Shown here one piece after another: positions 48,599-60,129 of a stretch of 64,000 nucleotides of DNA. The notes beneath the pieces are model-generated. The model was not told the DNA's origin. It was given only the letters and a program-made list of their open reading frames with translations, and ran no database searches. The position numbers were made by a program, and so were the translations under genes. Within the stretch, counting starts at the first letter, position 1. The number at the start of each line of letters is the position of its first letter. Location: contig JAEVLN010000005.1 in assembly GCA_018350325.1 (NCBI GenBank), positions 1,126,142 through 1,190,141 of the forward strand, read 5' to 3'. This stretch comes from Globodera rostochiensis. Its lineage: Eukaryota > Nematoda > Chromadorea > Rhabditida > Heteroderidae.

Positions 48599-49558
48599 AA
48601 CATTTTGCCTATTCTTTACTCAACGGAGGAGAAGAGGCATCATATAACCAACCACCCAAGATAGAAAGAATTCGAAGAAAGTGAAACGGAGTGAAAGTAT
48701 GTAAAGCAAAAAAATTTTTTAAAATGAAGATTTATGTAATTCTAAGAATACTCGGGGTTTATTGATGTGGTTAATCAGAAATATTCCGTCAGATTAATCA
48801 TATCACATCATCTAATACATGATCTCAACATCTATGATTTTTTGAAATTTTTTCAAAAATCAATTTTCGATTGAAATTCATAGCTCCCAGAAACAAGAGA
48901 CCCAAATAAAATAATCTGAAAAATTATTATTTGGCATTGATTATTAGGGAGTGTAATTTTAGGGCTGCAAAAAATATGCACATAAATCTTTAAATATGCG
49001 CATAAAATATGCACCAAAAATTGAAAATTTTGCATATAAATTTTTCCAAATTCAATATAAAATTTCACCAAAATTCTTCAAATTCATTCAACACTGGTTA
49101 AAATTGGTGATGAGATACATTTTCAAATCTCAAGTGAAAACTCAAGGCATTTCAGATTTTGTCTTTGAAGTCTTTTTAAAAAAAAGTCCCCTCACGGACA
49201 AAAAACAATCAAAAATAGTCTCCCAGAAAAGCTCAATTGGCATTTAATAGTGAATGCATTTTTTGTCTGATGGCGCAACAGCTCTAATTCCCAAAAACAA
49301 GTATTAAAGCCTCCATTATTCTCGTGCTTCCTATCAAATTAATCATTTATCATAATGTTTTGATCAATCTGTGCTTTATGATCACTTTCGATGCTTCTGC
49401 TCAGCGACATTTTTGCATAATTGCTTGCTTCATCGCTGCTGACTGGTTTATTACTGGGTTTCAGGACAACTTTTATCTTGCAGGCTGAATATCAGATTGC
49501 TTTTTTCTTGATTATGTTAAGAATAAAATTGAATTTTTAGAGTTATATTCAAACATCC
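48599..49558. repeat. Intergenic, repeat-derived
   Basis: 48620-48760 resembles sequence near 54230-54290 and 57118-57186. 48960-49285 looks like a decayed inverted-repeat element: TAGGGCTGCAAAAA at the left, CAGCTCTAA at the right, and an interior related in reverse to 19255-19400. No gene seen. Confidence 0.5.
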
Positions 49559-49988
49559 ATGGTTTTGACCTCCATCTTCTTACTTTTTTCACTTTTTCTT
49601 TTACCCGACCAATTGGCCGATTCGGCAATTCCGGAAATTTGTCCAAGTAATAAAATGTAAAATAAAATTAATTTTTAATTATAAAAATAATTAAGGCATT
49701 ATAAAAAAATGGGAGTGCACTAAAATCACCGATTGCGTTTGGAATCCGATCGAAAACAAATGTTTTTACCCCGGATGCGGTCAGTTAATTAATTAAATAA
49801 ATATGTATTAAAGATGACAAATATTCTCAGATGACATTGAAAGCATTGTACAATGCCAAAAACAAACATTTCGAGGCATTAAAATTTGCATATGGAAATA
49901 TTGGAACGCGAATTGCGTGATGGGCTATTGTTCTGGTGGAGGAGGAGGAAAGTGCATTCGACGCATGTCCGTTTTGCGATATTTTTGA
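49559..49988 (+). CDS. Small cysteine-rich secreted protein, unknown family
   Basis: Exons 49559-49646, 49696-49779 and 49831-49988 give 109 residues. The signal peptide is MVLTSIFLLFSLFLLPDQLA. The mature part has ten cysteines and two similar modules: WECTKITDCVWNPIENKC in exon 2 and IKICIWKYWNANC in exon 3, each with a W(x)C/C(x)W pattern. It ends in a GYC-GGGGG-KC loop and a basic tail. The even cysteine number and size suggest a disulfide-bonded secreted protein. The W-x-x-x-x-x-C layout recalls PSI-type domains, but I cannot assign it. Confidence 0.72.
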
Positions 49989-50366
49989 TTTTAAAGGATT
50001 CACTAATGACATAAATATTATTTGGATTTTTGCTAAAGGCAAATGGCAAACTTTACTAATTAAAAACTAGAAAGAATTACCGATGTCGACGATTTTGGCA
50101 ACCTTTACTTTAAATTTTTATATAGATTTATTTAATCATTCTAGCTAGAGTTGCTCCCCAACCCTTCGGGGGTGGGAAAATCGGGAGTCAGGATTTGTCA
50201 AGGGCGTCATGTCTGGCCCAAAAATGACGGGGGCGTCGGGGAGCAACTTTATTTCATTCCAAAGAAGTTTTAAAAAAATTTTAAATTATTATGAATATAT
50301 ACCCGAACTTAATGGTCATTAATTGACTACAATTTGGTCGAAAATAAATAATCATTTCCGACCTTT
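49989..50366. other. Intergenic with a short inverted-repeat element
   Basis: No gene. 50147-50250 is a 104-bp element with ends AGAGTTGCTCCCC and inverted AAAGTTGCTCCCC, probably a very short hAT-type MITE; no clear target duplication. Confidence 0.55.
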
Positions 50367-51640
50367 TTGTCCGGAACACCAAATTCTGGGCCATTCTGGG
50401 TTTTCAGAGCACAAATTCTGGTTAATGCTGACTTTTCAGTAAACCAATTCGGGTTTATCTGCCCTTCCGGAACATCAAACAACATTCTGGTTCTTGCTTT
50501 CTTTCAGAATAACCAAATTCTGATCCACTGTCGGTTTTCAGAACACCAAATTCTGGTGTACCTGGCTTTCTGGAAACCCAATTCTGGCTTCTGAAGCAGC
50601 AAATTCTGGTTCTTGCTGTCTTTCCAGAACACCAAATTCTGGTCAGCTGGCTTTCCGGAACACCAACTTCTGGTGCATGCTAGGTTTTCAGAACACCAAT
50701 CCTGGTTTATCTGGCTTTCCGGAACATCAAACAACAAATTCTGGTTCTTGTTTTCTTTCAGAATAACCAAATTCTGATCCATTGTCGGTTTTCAGAACAC
50801 CAAATTCTGGTGTACCTGGCTTTCTCTAAACCCAATTCTGGTTTCTGAAACAGCAAATTCTGGTTCCTGCTGTCTTTCAGCAAATCAAATTCTGGTCCTT
50901 TCTGGTTTTTCAGCACTAAATTCTGGTCCATGCCGATTTCCGGGACATCAAATTCTGGTGCATTCTGGATTTCAGAACATCAAATAACAAATTCTGGTTC
51001 TTACTGACCTTGCGGAAAACTAATTCTCGTCCTTACTGGCTTTCCGGAAAGCCAAGTTCTGGTCCTGCTGGCTCCCTGAACGCCAAATTCTGATGGATTC
51101 TGGATTTCAGAACATCAAATAACAAATTCTGGTTCTTACTGACCTTCATTTTGGTGCACTCTGGATTTCCAGAACATCAAATAACAAATTCTGGTTCTTA
51201 CTGACCTTCATTTTGGTGCACTCTGGATTTCCAGAACATCAAATAACAAATTCTGGTTCTTACTGACCTTCATTTTGGTGCACTCTGGATTTCCAGAACA
51301 TCAAATAACAAATTCTGGTTCTTACTGACCTTCATTTTGGTGCACTCTGGATTTCCAGAACATCAAATAACAAATTCTGGTTCTTACTGACCTTCATTTT
51401 GGTGCACTCTGGATTTCCAGAACATCAAATAACAAATTCTGGTTCTTACTGACCTTCATTTTGGTGCACTCTGGATTTCCAGAACATCAAATAACAAATT
51501 CTGGTTCTTACTGACCTTCATTTTGGTGCACTCTGGATTTCCAGAACATCAAATAACAAATTCTGGTTCTTATTGCCCTTGCGGAAAACTAATTCTCGTC
51601 CTTACTGGCTTCCGGAACACCAAATTCTGATCCAGCTACT
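50367..51640. repeat. Minisatellite based on CAAATTCTGGT, ending in a 62-bp homogenised array
   Basis: Degenerate units of about 30-35 bp round (AACAC)CAAATTCTGGTxx fill 50367-51110. From about 51113 to 51610 a 62-bp unit (starting ATCAAATAACAAATTCTGGT and including CTTCATTTTGGTGCACTCTG) is repeated about eight times almost without change. Open frames through it are artefacts. Confidence 0.95.
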
Positions 51641-52020
51641 CAACATTGAACAAAATTATGATTTTTAAACAATCAGTGAATTCGTCCACCCAAAAAAATG
51701 AAATTTTAAAAAATTATGAATTGTCATCAAATTATTTTTAAAAAATAACTTCCCGGTGCCCAAACTTCATGGCGCCGACAAACTGCATACCAAATTACAA
51801 CAACAAATTAATTTCCCAAGTTTATTCATAATCGAAATTCAAATTGTGAGATTATGATGTAAAGTGTCTTTCCGGGCGCGAGCTCTTCTTCCCCAGATCA
51901 TTTAGAATAAGTCCGGCCGACGCGCGAAGACGCTCACTTTCAGCATTTTAAATCCTTTGATTGTTTGCACTTCTGGTGCCTTAACTTATTCAATTCTAAT
52001 GGTTTTGTTCCAAATTAAAA
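51641..52020. other. Intergenic, contains a duplicated block
   Basis: 51897-51980 (ATTTAGAATAAGTCCGGCCG...) recurs at 54289-54373. No gene. Confidence 0.55.
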
Positions 52021-53838
52021 TTAAATGTGTTGTTGTCCTGGTGGATAATCTTTTGCAGACTCACAGTTGAGAGAAGTTCCGTTCGCCAGTTTTATTATCG
52101 GTCGAACTACAGTAACCCCGCCTATGTGGCCTATACGGTGACGCTGGAACAGTTTCACGAAAATCAGACGGCAATCCTCGCGTATGGTTTTATTAAACGC
52201 CAAATAAAAGACCGGAGGCAATCCTTGGGATAAACAAGATTAGTTAAATAAAAACAAGAAAGAATTGCCGATACCATGAACGTGTAACCTAAATCAAAAA
52301 AAAAATTAAAGAATTTATTAAGGTTTTTGACCAAGCAAATTCGGCAAGGGTGACCATCCACTGAGGGGGTTCGTAGTTTTGTAAGAAAAAGCAAAAAAAG
52401 CAGGTCAAAGTGTTCATCAGGGAGATCCCAAACACTTGGGTAAAGATCTAAACCAAGCGAAATATTTACAAAGTGATCATGGTTCTGTTTGAAAGTGATC
52501 AAAAAATTACCCGAATTTGCACTGCGTCCATTTCGGAGACGACAACGCCAAACTGTCGGCGGCTCTTCCGAACGTCGTAAAAAAGTTTGACGACAAATAT
52601 CAGATAAATAAGCGGGCTCAAAAATGCCACGACAGTGTTATGTGCTCTGTGCAGCCAGTGTTCGTACTTTAATTTTGGGAATTTCGGAAAAAGTGAAGGA
52701 GATACCGTATTTCCTCTATTAGTAGCCCCCCCCCCTCAAGGCGGGTTGAAAATAGAGCCCGGGGCTACTAATAGAGGAAAACGGTAGACGTCTCTTTTTC
52801 CTGTCAATCAAAACTCAAAGCCTAAAACACCAATCTGAATGTTTTTTATTCTAAAAATTGTCAAAAATATCTTATTTGATGATTACGACCGAGTTTTTCC
52901 TCAACTTCCAAAAATTTGAATTGATTCAAAAATCGCTTTAAATTCTCAATTTTTATTTTCTATTGACGAATTCATAATCAGTGCATCGAATAACATATTT
53001 TAAGACATATAACTTGTTTCATAGTTGCTTCCGCACAAAATTTTTTCAGCTTCGTGCGTTAGGCTTATTTGTTAGAGTAGACTCAATTTTCTGATCACCT
53101 CCTCGTGTTGTTTATCACCGACGAGATAGTCAGTAAATGGGTAGAAGACCCAGGCGAAGGAAATGCTGCTGTACACGACGGGCTTCATGAAAAAAACCCA
53201 ATAAAAGGCGTAAAGGGAGCAGCCGGCAATCCAAAGCCATGTGCGGGGGCCCGAGAACAAAATGTGCGAGTAACGGGGGGAGACGATATCGAGACAGCGA
53301 TTCAATGCCAAAATCTTTAAGCCATAGGCATTTAAATTCATTTAAAAGCGGTGACAAATTTACCAAATCAGCAGTAGTTTCGGCACCCCAGAGAGCTTAA
53401 AAGAAGAATAAAAGGCCATTTTCACAAAAAAAAAACTTTTCAAACCTATCCCTGGGATGCCCACAAAATACATCAGTGTCGGATAGGAGCAGAAAATGGC
53501 ACCGCGCAGATTGGCCCAACCGCAGAAAAAGCCGGGCATCCACATTGCGGCCAAATCAATGATGCCGATGTAGAAAAGCAACTTGTAGCAGGAGTTGTCC
53601 CGCATATGCTTCCAAATGGAGTAAATGCACGGCATGTACAGAACCTTAGTATTTGATCAAATTCAATGATCAGGCCACGATCAGTAGATCATCTCACATA
53701 ATAAATGGCGCACAACACGCAAACAGCGATTGACTCCGGCACAAATCGCCGACTCTCCAGTGCAATCGAGTTAATCTCCAGCCCCGTGCAGTTGTAGAGC
53801 CGTTCGTACTCAGCTCGACGGAAAAAAAACAAATCCAT
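52021..53838 (-). CDS. SRT-class serpentine chemoreceptor, copy 2
   Basis: Exons: 53838-53698, 53644-53446, 53395-53364, 53314-53099, 52666-52511, 52447-52332, 52288-52275 (14 bases) and 52223-52021, in frame for 358 residues. Same architecture as copies 1 and 3. Seen here: YERLYNCTGLEINSI, CIYSIWKHMRDNSCYKLLFY, IFCSYPTLMYFVG, ILALNRCLDIVSPR, LFSGPRTWLWIAGCSLYAFY and VIYLALNKTIRED-type C-terminus (here VFYLAFNKTIRED). Exon 3 reads WGAETTADL where the other copies have WIAES. The C-terminal tail (ending PPGQQHI) differs from the other two. Intron 4 (52667-53098) contains an 84-bp palindromic MITE. Confidence 0.87.
52703..52786. mobile_element. 84-bp palindromic MITE in SRT copy 2 intron 4
   Basis: Ends TACCGTATTTCCTCTATTAG and its inverted copy CTAATAGAGGAAAACGGTA. 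Same family as the 1.15-kb element at 42042-43189 in the legumain gene. Confidence 0.85.
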
Positions 53839-54548
53839 CACTAAATTTAATAATTTCAACAAGAATGAAAGTTAAATTTTCCGCATTTTGACAAAAACAA
53901 ATTTATGAAAGCCTGTAGAAAAAAGTGCTATTACACGACGCGTGATTAATTATGAATTAGGTAACATTTTTAAGCAGCTCTTCTCCTCCGTTGCCATGTT
54001 TACATTTTTTTATATGAATGAATCTGATTTGTGAGCCCAATGTATGGAGCGAGTACGTCAATACGAAACCGACGACTTTGCCCATTAAATAAAACAATTC
54101 CCTTCCGTCGCATGTCAATCTTCTGCTTCGGCAGTTAAATTAAAAAGCCAAAAGCAAAAAAAAAAACTAATCCGACAAGATACAATCATACAATAATCAA
54201 CCAACTGTAAGGATTTGAGTGTTCCGCTGGTTGGAAGCGAACTTTTTTAAAATGAAGGTTTATGTAATTCTAAGAATACTCGGGGTCATTTAGAATAAGT
54301 CCGGCCGACGCGCGAAGACGCGCACATTCAGCATTTTAAATCCTTTGATTGTTTCCACTTCTGGTGCCTATACTTCTTTATGCCAAATTTGGGTACCTAT
54401 ATCGTGACAACAATAGGTATCTTTCTTTTTTAGTTAACTATTTTTTTGGTTCTTCTTGGGTATTTGCGCAAAGTAGAATCTTACAAAAGTTTATTATGCC
54501 AAATGAAAGTAAAATATTCTAAATCAAAGAATTTTTAAATAATTGGCA
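53839..54548. other. Intergenic between SRT copies 2 and 3, mosaic of duplicated pieces
   Basis: 54208-54245 and 54246-54288 match two separate parts of 48430-48760 now joined; 54289-54373 matches 51897-51980. 53990-54190 resembles 56890-57090. No gene. Confidence 0.65.
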
Positions 54549-56782
54549 TCAAATTATCGAGCGGCCTCCTTCGGGTCGAAGTACAGTAACCGCGGTAATG
54601 TGGCCGATACGGTGTCGCTGGAACAGTTTCACGAACATCAGGCGGCAATCCTCGCGTATGGTTTTGTTCAGCGCCAGATAAATTACCGGAGGAAACCCTT
54701 TGGGATTAATTGAATGAATTTGAGAACAAATTATGCAACGAATAAAGCCATTACCATGAACATGAAACCTGAAAGTTTAATATATAAAAAAAGATTGGGA
54801 TTTCTATCTTTTATGGTAAAAAAATTCTTTCGTTATTTTATATAACATTCGAATTGTACGAAAAAAACAAAAGTCGGAATTGAAAAAAAAAGTCTAAGCA
54901 AAATTGGAACTGCTCGGAGGGGGGAGTTGGGCAGGGTTGCAGCGGATCATCCGAATCCGGTGTTTTTCCCAATCCGAAATTCGTTCCGAGAAATTTTGGG
55001 TAATCCGATCCGAAATCCGGATAAATAGACTTTTTTGTCTGATTTTTTTCAACAATATTTATCAAAAATCCCCGGCGGCGCCTATCGGCACCGCCGGACA
55101 TCCTCCACTCTTACGTAAACTAGTTTTTCCTAGAAATTCCGAAGCAAAAACAAAATTGAGTCAAAATTTCAAAAATTTTTCTCGGCGGCGCCTATCGGCA
55201 CCGCCGACCCCCCACACAAAGAGCTGTCCGAAACCGTCTTTCCGCCGAGAAGCTCGAAAAATTACTTTTTCTTCACCATAATTTGCCTCTTTGCGATTTT
55301 TCATATTGAACTTAAGGGTTACATTGAATAAATTGTTATACCGAAAAGTTTTAAAAAAATCACAAAAGTTTGAATTTTTTCAACCAATAAATTTTTTCAT
55401 TTTCGTTATCCGAAATCCGGTGGTTTTCCCAATCCGAAATCCGATCCGAGAAATTTTGGCCGAAATCCGTATCCGACTTTTTTCCCAATCCGCTGCAACC
55501 CTGGTTGGGGGTGACATTTATTTCTCGCTAGACGATTCGAATGTTAATAAAATGTGTGAAAAAAATTTCCACTAAAATTTAAATTTGTTTTGACCAAGCA
55601 AATTCAGCAAGGGTGATCATCCATTGGTGGACTTCGTTGCTTTGCATATAAACGTAAAGAAAGCCGGTCAAAGTGTTCATCAGGGAGACCAAAAACACTT
55701 GGGTAAAGATCTAAATCAAGCAAAATATTTACAAAGTGATCAAAGTTCTGTTTGAATGTGATCAAAAACAGCGACCCGAATTTGCATTTCGGAAACGACA
55801 ACGACAAACTGTCGACGGCTCTTTCGAACGTCGTAAAAAAGTTTGGCGGCAAATATCAGATAAATAAGCGGGCTGAGAAATGCCACGACAGTGTTATGCA
55901 CGCTGTGCAGCCATTGTTCGTACTTTAATTTTGGAAATTAAAAAAATTTAATTAAAAATATTTTTTTGTTTAAATCTATTTATCATTTTTTAAAACCTTT
56001 TGCGTCTATTTAATAAATTATTTAAACGAAAAAGAATTCTTTGTTCTGTTCACCTCGTGTTGATCATCACCGGTGCGATAGCCAACAAATGGGTAGAAGA
56101 ACCAGCCAAAGTAAATGCTGCTGTACACACCGGGCTTCATGAACAAAGCCCAGTAAAAGGCGTAAAGGGAGCAGCCGGCAATCCAAAGCCATGTGCGGGG
56201 GCCCGAGAACAAAATGTGCGAGAAACGGGGGGAGACGAGATCGAGACAGCGATTCAATGCCAAAATCTTTAAGCCATAGGCATTTTAATACAATTAAAAG
56301 CTGTGACAAATTACCAAATCAGCGGAACTTTCAGCAATCCAGAGAACTTAAAAAGAGAATAAAAGTCAATTTTTACAAACTTTTCAAACCTATCCCTGCC
56401 ATTCCCACAAAATACATCAGTGTCGGATAGGAGCAGAAAACGGCACCGCGCAGATTGGCCCAACCGGTGAAGAAGCCGATAATCCACAAAACGCCCAAAT
56501 CAATGATGCCGATGTAGAAAAGCAACTTGTAGCAGGAGTTGTCCCGCGTATGCTTCCAAATGGAGTAAATGCACGGCATGTACAGAACCTTAGTATTTGA
56601 TCAAATTCAATGATCAGGCCACGATCAGTAGATCATCTCACATAATAAATGGCGCACAACACGCAAACAGCGATTGACTCCGGCACAAATCGCCGACTCT
56701 CCAGTGCAATCGAGTTAATCTCCAGCCCCGTGCAGTTGTAGAGCCGTTCGTACTCAGCTCGACGGAAAAAAAACAAATCCAT
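54549..56782 (-). CDS. SRT-class serpentine chemoreceptor, copy 3
   Basis: Exons: 56782-56642, 56588-56390, 56346-56315, 56266-56054, 55922-55776, 55710-55595, 54768-54755 (14 bases) and 54697-54549, in frame for 336 residues. Very close to copy 2: exons 1 and 2 differ by few bases and even intron 1 is nearly identical, which shows recent duplication. Conserved features are as in copy 1; exon 3 reads LWIAESSADL. Exon 5 lacks three codons present in copy 2. The tail is shorter. Intron 6 is 826 bases against 43 in copy 2 because a hAT-like element sits in it. The reading frame is intact. Confidence 0.87.
55074..55097. repeat. GC-rich hairpin, copy 3
   Basis: CGGCGG c GCC tatc GGC a CCGCCG. Confidence 0.85.
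55183..55206. repeat. GC-rich hairpin, copy 4
   Basis: Same sequence as copy 3, in the same element about 110 bases further on. Confidence 0.85.
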
Positions 56783-57301
56783 TACTAAATTTAATAATTT
56801 CAACAAGAATGAAATGTGGCAAAAGTGCTAGTACATTTCGAACGTGTGATTGATTAAATTTTGAATTAATATTTTTAAGCAACTTCTTCTCCGTTGCAAT
56901 GTTTACATTTTTTATATGAATGATTCCGAGCCGTACAATATATTTAAAATTTAACAAATGCACGGACAATGCGAAACCGACAACTTTGCCCTTTACAAAT
57001 AAAACATTTACCTTCAGTCCATTTGCGTGACTTTTTTAATTAAACGGGCGCAAAAATAATCCGACAAGATACATTAATCATACAATAATCATTCATATAA
57101 AAATGTAAACATGGCACCGGAGGAAAAGAAACATCGTATAACCCAATGTGAAATGAATTCGAAGAATGTAAAACGGAAAGAAAGTATTTTTAAATTCTAA
57201 ATATTTTTTTAAGTTTTAGAGAATGTTTTCAATAGAGCCCGACTTCTCAAATCCTGGACCCGGATCTGGATTTTAGGGAGGTGCCTGGACTTGATTTCCT
57301 G
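56783..57301. other. Intergenic upstream of SRT copy 3
   Basis: 56890-57090 is duplicated near 53990-54190. 57118-57186 resembles 48625-48700. No gene. Confidence 0.5.
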
Positions 57302-57388
57302 CTCTCTGGAGTGCCGAAACTTCTGCTGATTTGGTAAATTTGTCACTGCTTAATGGAACGGGTAAAACCAATTTAAATGCCTATGGCT
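57302..57388 (+). pseudogene. Inverted fragment of an SRT gene (exon 3 and intron 3)
   Basis: The plus strand matches the coding strand of SRT copy 2 from exon 3 (CTCTCTGGAGTGCCGAAACT...) through GATTTGGTAAATTTGTCACTGC into intron 3 (AATTTAAATGCCTATGGCT), with small gaps. No other exon is near. A stray piece in opposite orientation to the three genes. Confidence 0.75.
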
Positions 57389-57571
57389 AAAAAGTGCGCA
57401 AAACCTTTGAAATTTTGTCCTCTCTCATTTTTCGGGTCAACAAATTAAAATTTTCATAATACAAAAAAATCACACCAATAAAAACAAAAATAATAAATTT
57501 TAAACTTCATTGTATAGCAAGTATTAGCAATTTGATTAAGGCCAATGAATTCGATTTATGTAACACTATTT

Positions 57572-59199
57572 TTATTTTGGAAACTTTTGGCACACTCCGC
57601 CACTCATTTGCACTCGGCACTCGGCATCATTCCAACGACCATCGGCACTGAACATATGCGTGCACTGTTCCTTAGCTCCGGCTATAAAATATTAACGTTA
57701 AGTTTCTTTTCAAAAATAAATTCAAGCAAATTAAATTTAAATAAATACACAAATAAATTGGACTTTGTAAAAATAAAAAAATTTTTTGGAAACGTCCAAT
57801 ATCAAAAAGTTAATGACCAATTGGTGAATGGATATCCAGATTAAAAAAAAAATCTGAAAATTACGGTACTTGGGTCTGTGAATTTGTTAGCGCCAGATGG
57901 CTGACCCTCCCCCCATGGATATTTGTGGTTGGCACCGGTTGTCGAGACGGTCGTCGTAATCTCGGGCTAAATGCACATAAAACAGTTTAGAAAAATGTAA
58001 ATCATCGAACAATAATAAAAAAAAATGAATGTTTATTACCAAGTTTCCAAATCTAGCTTTTTCTCCATTTACCCAAGTGCTTATATATCTGTCACCATCC
58101 TTGACACGATTAAGGCCAATCCTGACAAATAAATTTACATAATAGCTGGACAAATCAAAATATTTGAACCAAAATGTGTTAAACAAAGTTGTCTCCAGGC
58201 GGTAGTTTTCAATGGAGCGCTCAATCGGTTTGGCAATCAGTTGGCCAACGAAATGATTTTCATCCTCATTTTGAATGCACACCAATATGGCACTTTCGCT
58301 TTTACAAGCAGCAATTATATGGCTAAAATTGTTTGTTTTCTTTTTGGCGAAATTGCATTTCTGGCCCCGCCCGAGACCCTTTTAAAAATTTTGTTTCGGC
58401 TTTGGGGAGCAAGTCACATTTTTAATTCTCAGCCACGGTTATCGTGGCTCCGGCTCTGGGGCATTGGTCCGAAATTTCAGAGCTGAACTTGTCCGATTTG
58501 ATGGTACTTATTGTATTTAAAATACTAAAGAAGTGTGAAGTTTTAAAGCTGAGAAATTATTTGATTTTAGTAGTTTTGTTCGGTTGTGTATGGGAAGAGT
58601 TTTTAACATTATTTTTGCGGCTCGTTATTTAAATTACCTTAGTTTTAGCCGAATTACTAAGAATGTTTTGTTTCCTCTTCGTGCCCTGTCCAAAATCGCG
58701 GAATTCCTTTCAGTTGTTTTGGTCGTTTTTTCGTTTTCCGTTAAAAAAACTTTCCGGTTTTCTGTTTTTTCAAAAGGATTTCCGCTTTTTCCTGGTCCAA
58801 AGTACTTCCAATCCATCAGCCCCTCAAGCACTTTGTAGCATTTGCCTTTGAACAGTGTCCAGCCAAAACCGTCGCACACAGAAGCGCCATGGCCGCTAGA
58901 ACATTCCGGCATTCCGTCATTGGAAGAGGAAGGTTCAACACCGGCGGTAGGAACTGGATAGCGTTTCCATTAGAGGTCGGACACGGGCTCGGGTCCGTAC
59001 GGGTTTTCACGGGATCACGGGCGGGGGTTTAGCCCGTGTAGCCGTTTCCCGTAGAACGAAATTGTTTATTTTGGTTTCAGAATAAATTCACGCATAATTT
59101 AATGAGGCTAATCTGACCTCTTTGTCGCGCATTGATACGACATTGGGAAGCAGTGAACAGATAAAAGGTGAGCATCATTTTCAAAAGAGTGGAATGCAT
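57572..59199 (-). CDS. Secreted C-type lectin-like protein, copy B
   Basis: Exons 59199-59118, 58953-58806, 58322-58170, 58121-58040, 57966-57870 and 57681-57572 give 223 residues. The signal peptide starts MHSTLLKMMLTFYLFTASQC. A short Pro/Ser spacer leads to the lectin fold: CDGFGWTLFKGKCYKVLEG, AACKSES, ENHFVGQLIA, FNTFWIGLNRVKDG, STWVNGEKARFGN, KYPWGEGQPSG and the last cysteines CTHMFSADGRWNDAEC to GGVCQK. Cysteine positions fit a CTLD. The calcium/sugar site (EPN or QPD with WND) is only partly present: QPSG and WNDA. It may bind carbohydrate or only protein. All splice sites are standard here, including TGTCAG|GATTGG at exon 4. Confidence 0.82.
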
Positions 59200-60129
59200 T
59201 GTCGATTAAATTTTGTTAAATAAAAATTAGATTTTATATAATTTATGATAGTTTGGTAAGTAAAATATGAAGAATAGCTCGTTTTGTCGGGTTGCTTAAG
59301 ACTACTGTTTGTGTGATATAAAACTCATTAAAAAGAGTTTATTGGATGGAACTATCTTTTAACAAAAAGAAGCATTGCTTCGAACGACGCGATGATTGTT
59401 TTAATCGACTTAATTAACCTATTTCGGAATTGCATGAAGCAGCTGCAGAGCATTTAGAAGAAAAGAAAATTTTATTGAGAATCAATCTAAGGATAATTTA
59501 TTTTGAATTATTTTTAAACTATTCAAAAAAAAAAAATTTTACTATTAATAACGTTGACAGACCAAACACTTCAGGAACTTGTACCGGGATAAAAAGTTTT
59601 AAAATCAAAATATTCATTCAACGATTCATAAGTTAAAATCAGAGTTTTTGAATTTTAAACGTTTATTTCTTTAAAGGACTTTAATTTGATGAACAGTTTC
59701 TATTGTGATTTTTTTGATCATGCGGAATTAGGGTTGAGTCCCCACGCAATAACATCGTTGATCTGACAAAAATATTTTGGTCTTTCTGCCAATATCACAT
59801 CACAAAATTGTTTTTTTGAATTGGGTAAAAAATTTTTAAAATAAATAAAATAAATTCCACTCAGTTTTGGTTTCATTTACATTACAAACTTTTTCATGTA
59901 GAAACATTACCATGAAACAATTGAATGTGACTATATTTCAAGAAAATCACGACATTTTGCCGCCGTAGAATTGAATAGTAAAACTTCAACCGCTTTGGGC
60001 TTTTGTTTTTAAGCACTTTAAATTCTTATCGGAAAATGTACAATAATTATAAAATATTATAATGCCCAAAAAATCATTCCCCAAACTTCGTTCGATCTCT
60101 TCAACCAAACCACTTAAGCTGAAACACTC
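59200..60129. other. Intergenic between the two lectin genes
   Basis: AT-rich; no supported exon. Confidence 0.45.

Larger units (their letters stand above)
54932..55503. mobile_element. hAT-like MITE in SRT copy 3 intron 6, CAGGGTTGCAGCGGAT ends
   Basis: The terminal inverted repeats CAGGGTTGCAGCGGAT are perfect (16 bp). Subterminal AATCCGAAATCCG units occur at both ends. Flanks share GTTGGG but no exact 8-bp duplication could be fixed. It contains two copies of the GC-rich hairpin (55074-55097 and 55183-55206). Confidence 0.85.

Noticed and set aside
50504..50782. 92-codon minus-strand open frame rich in QNLVFWK-type repeats
   Set aside because: It lies wholly inside the CAAATTCTGGT minisatellite.
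50367..51640. CRISPR-like array
   Set aside because: Repeats are contiguous or near contiguous with no unique spacers, and the genome is eukaryotic.
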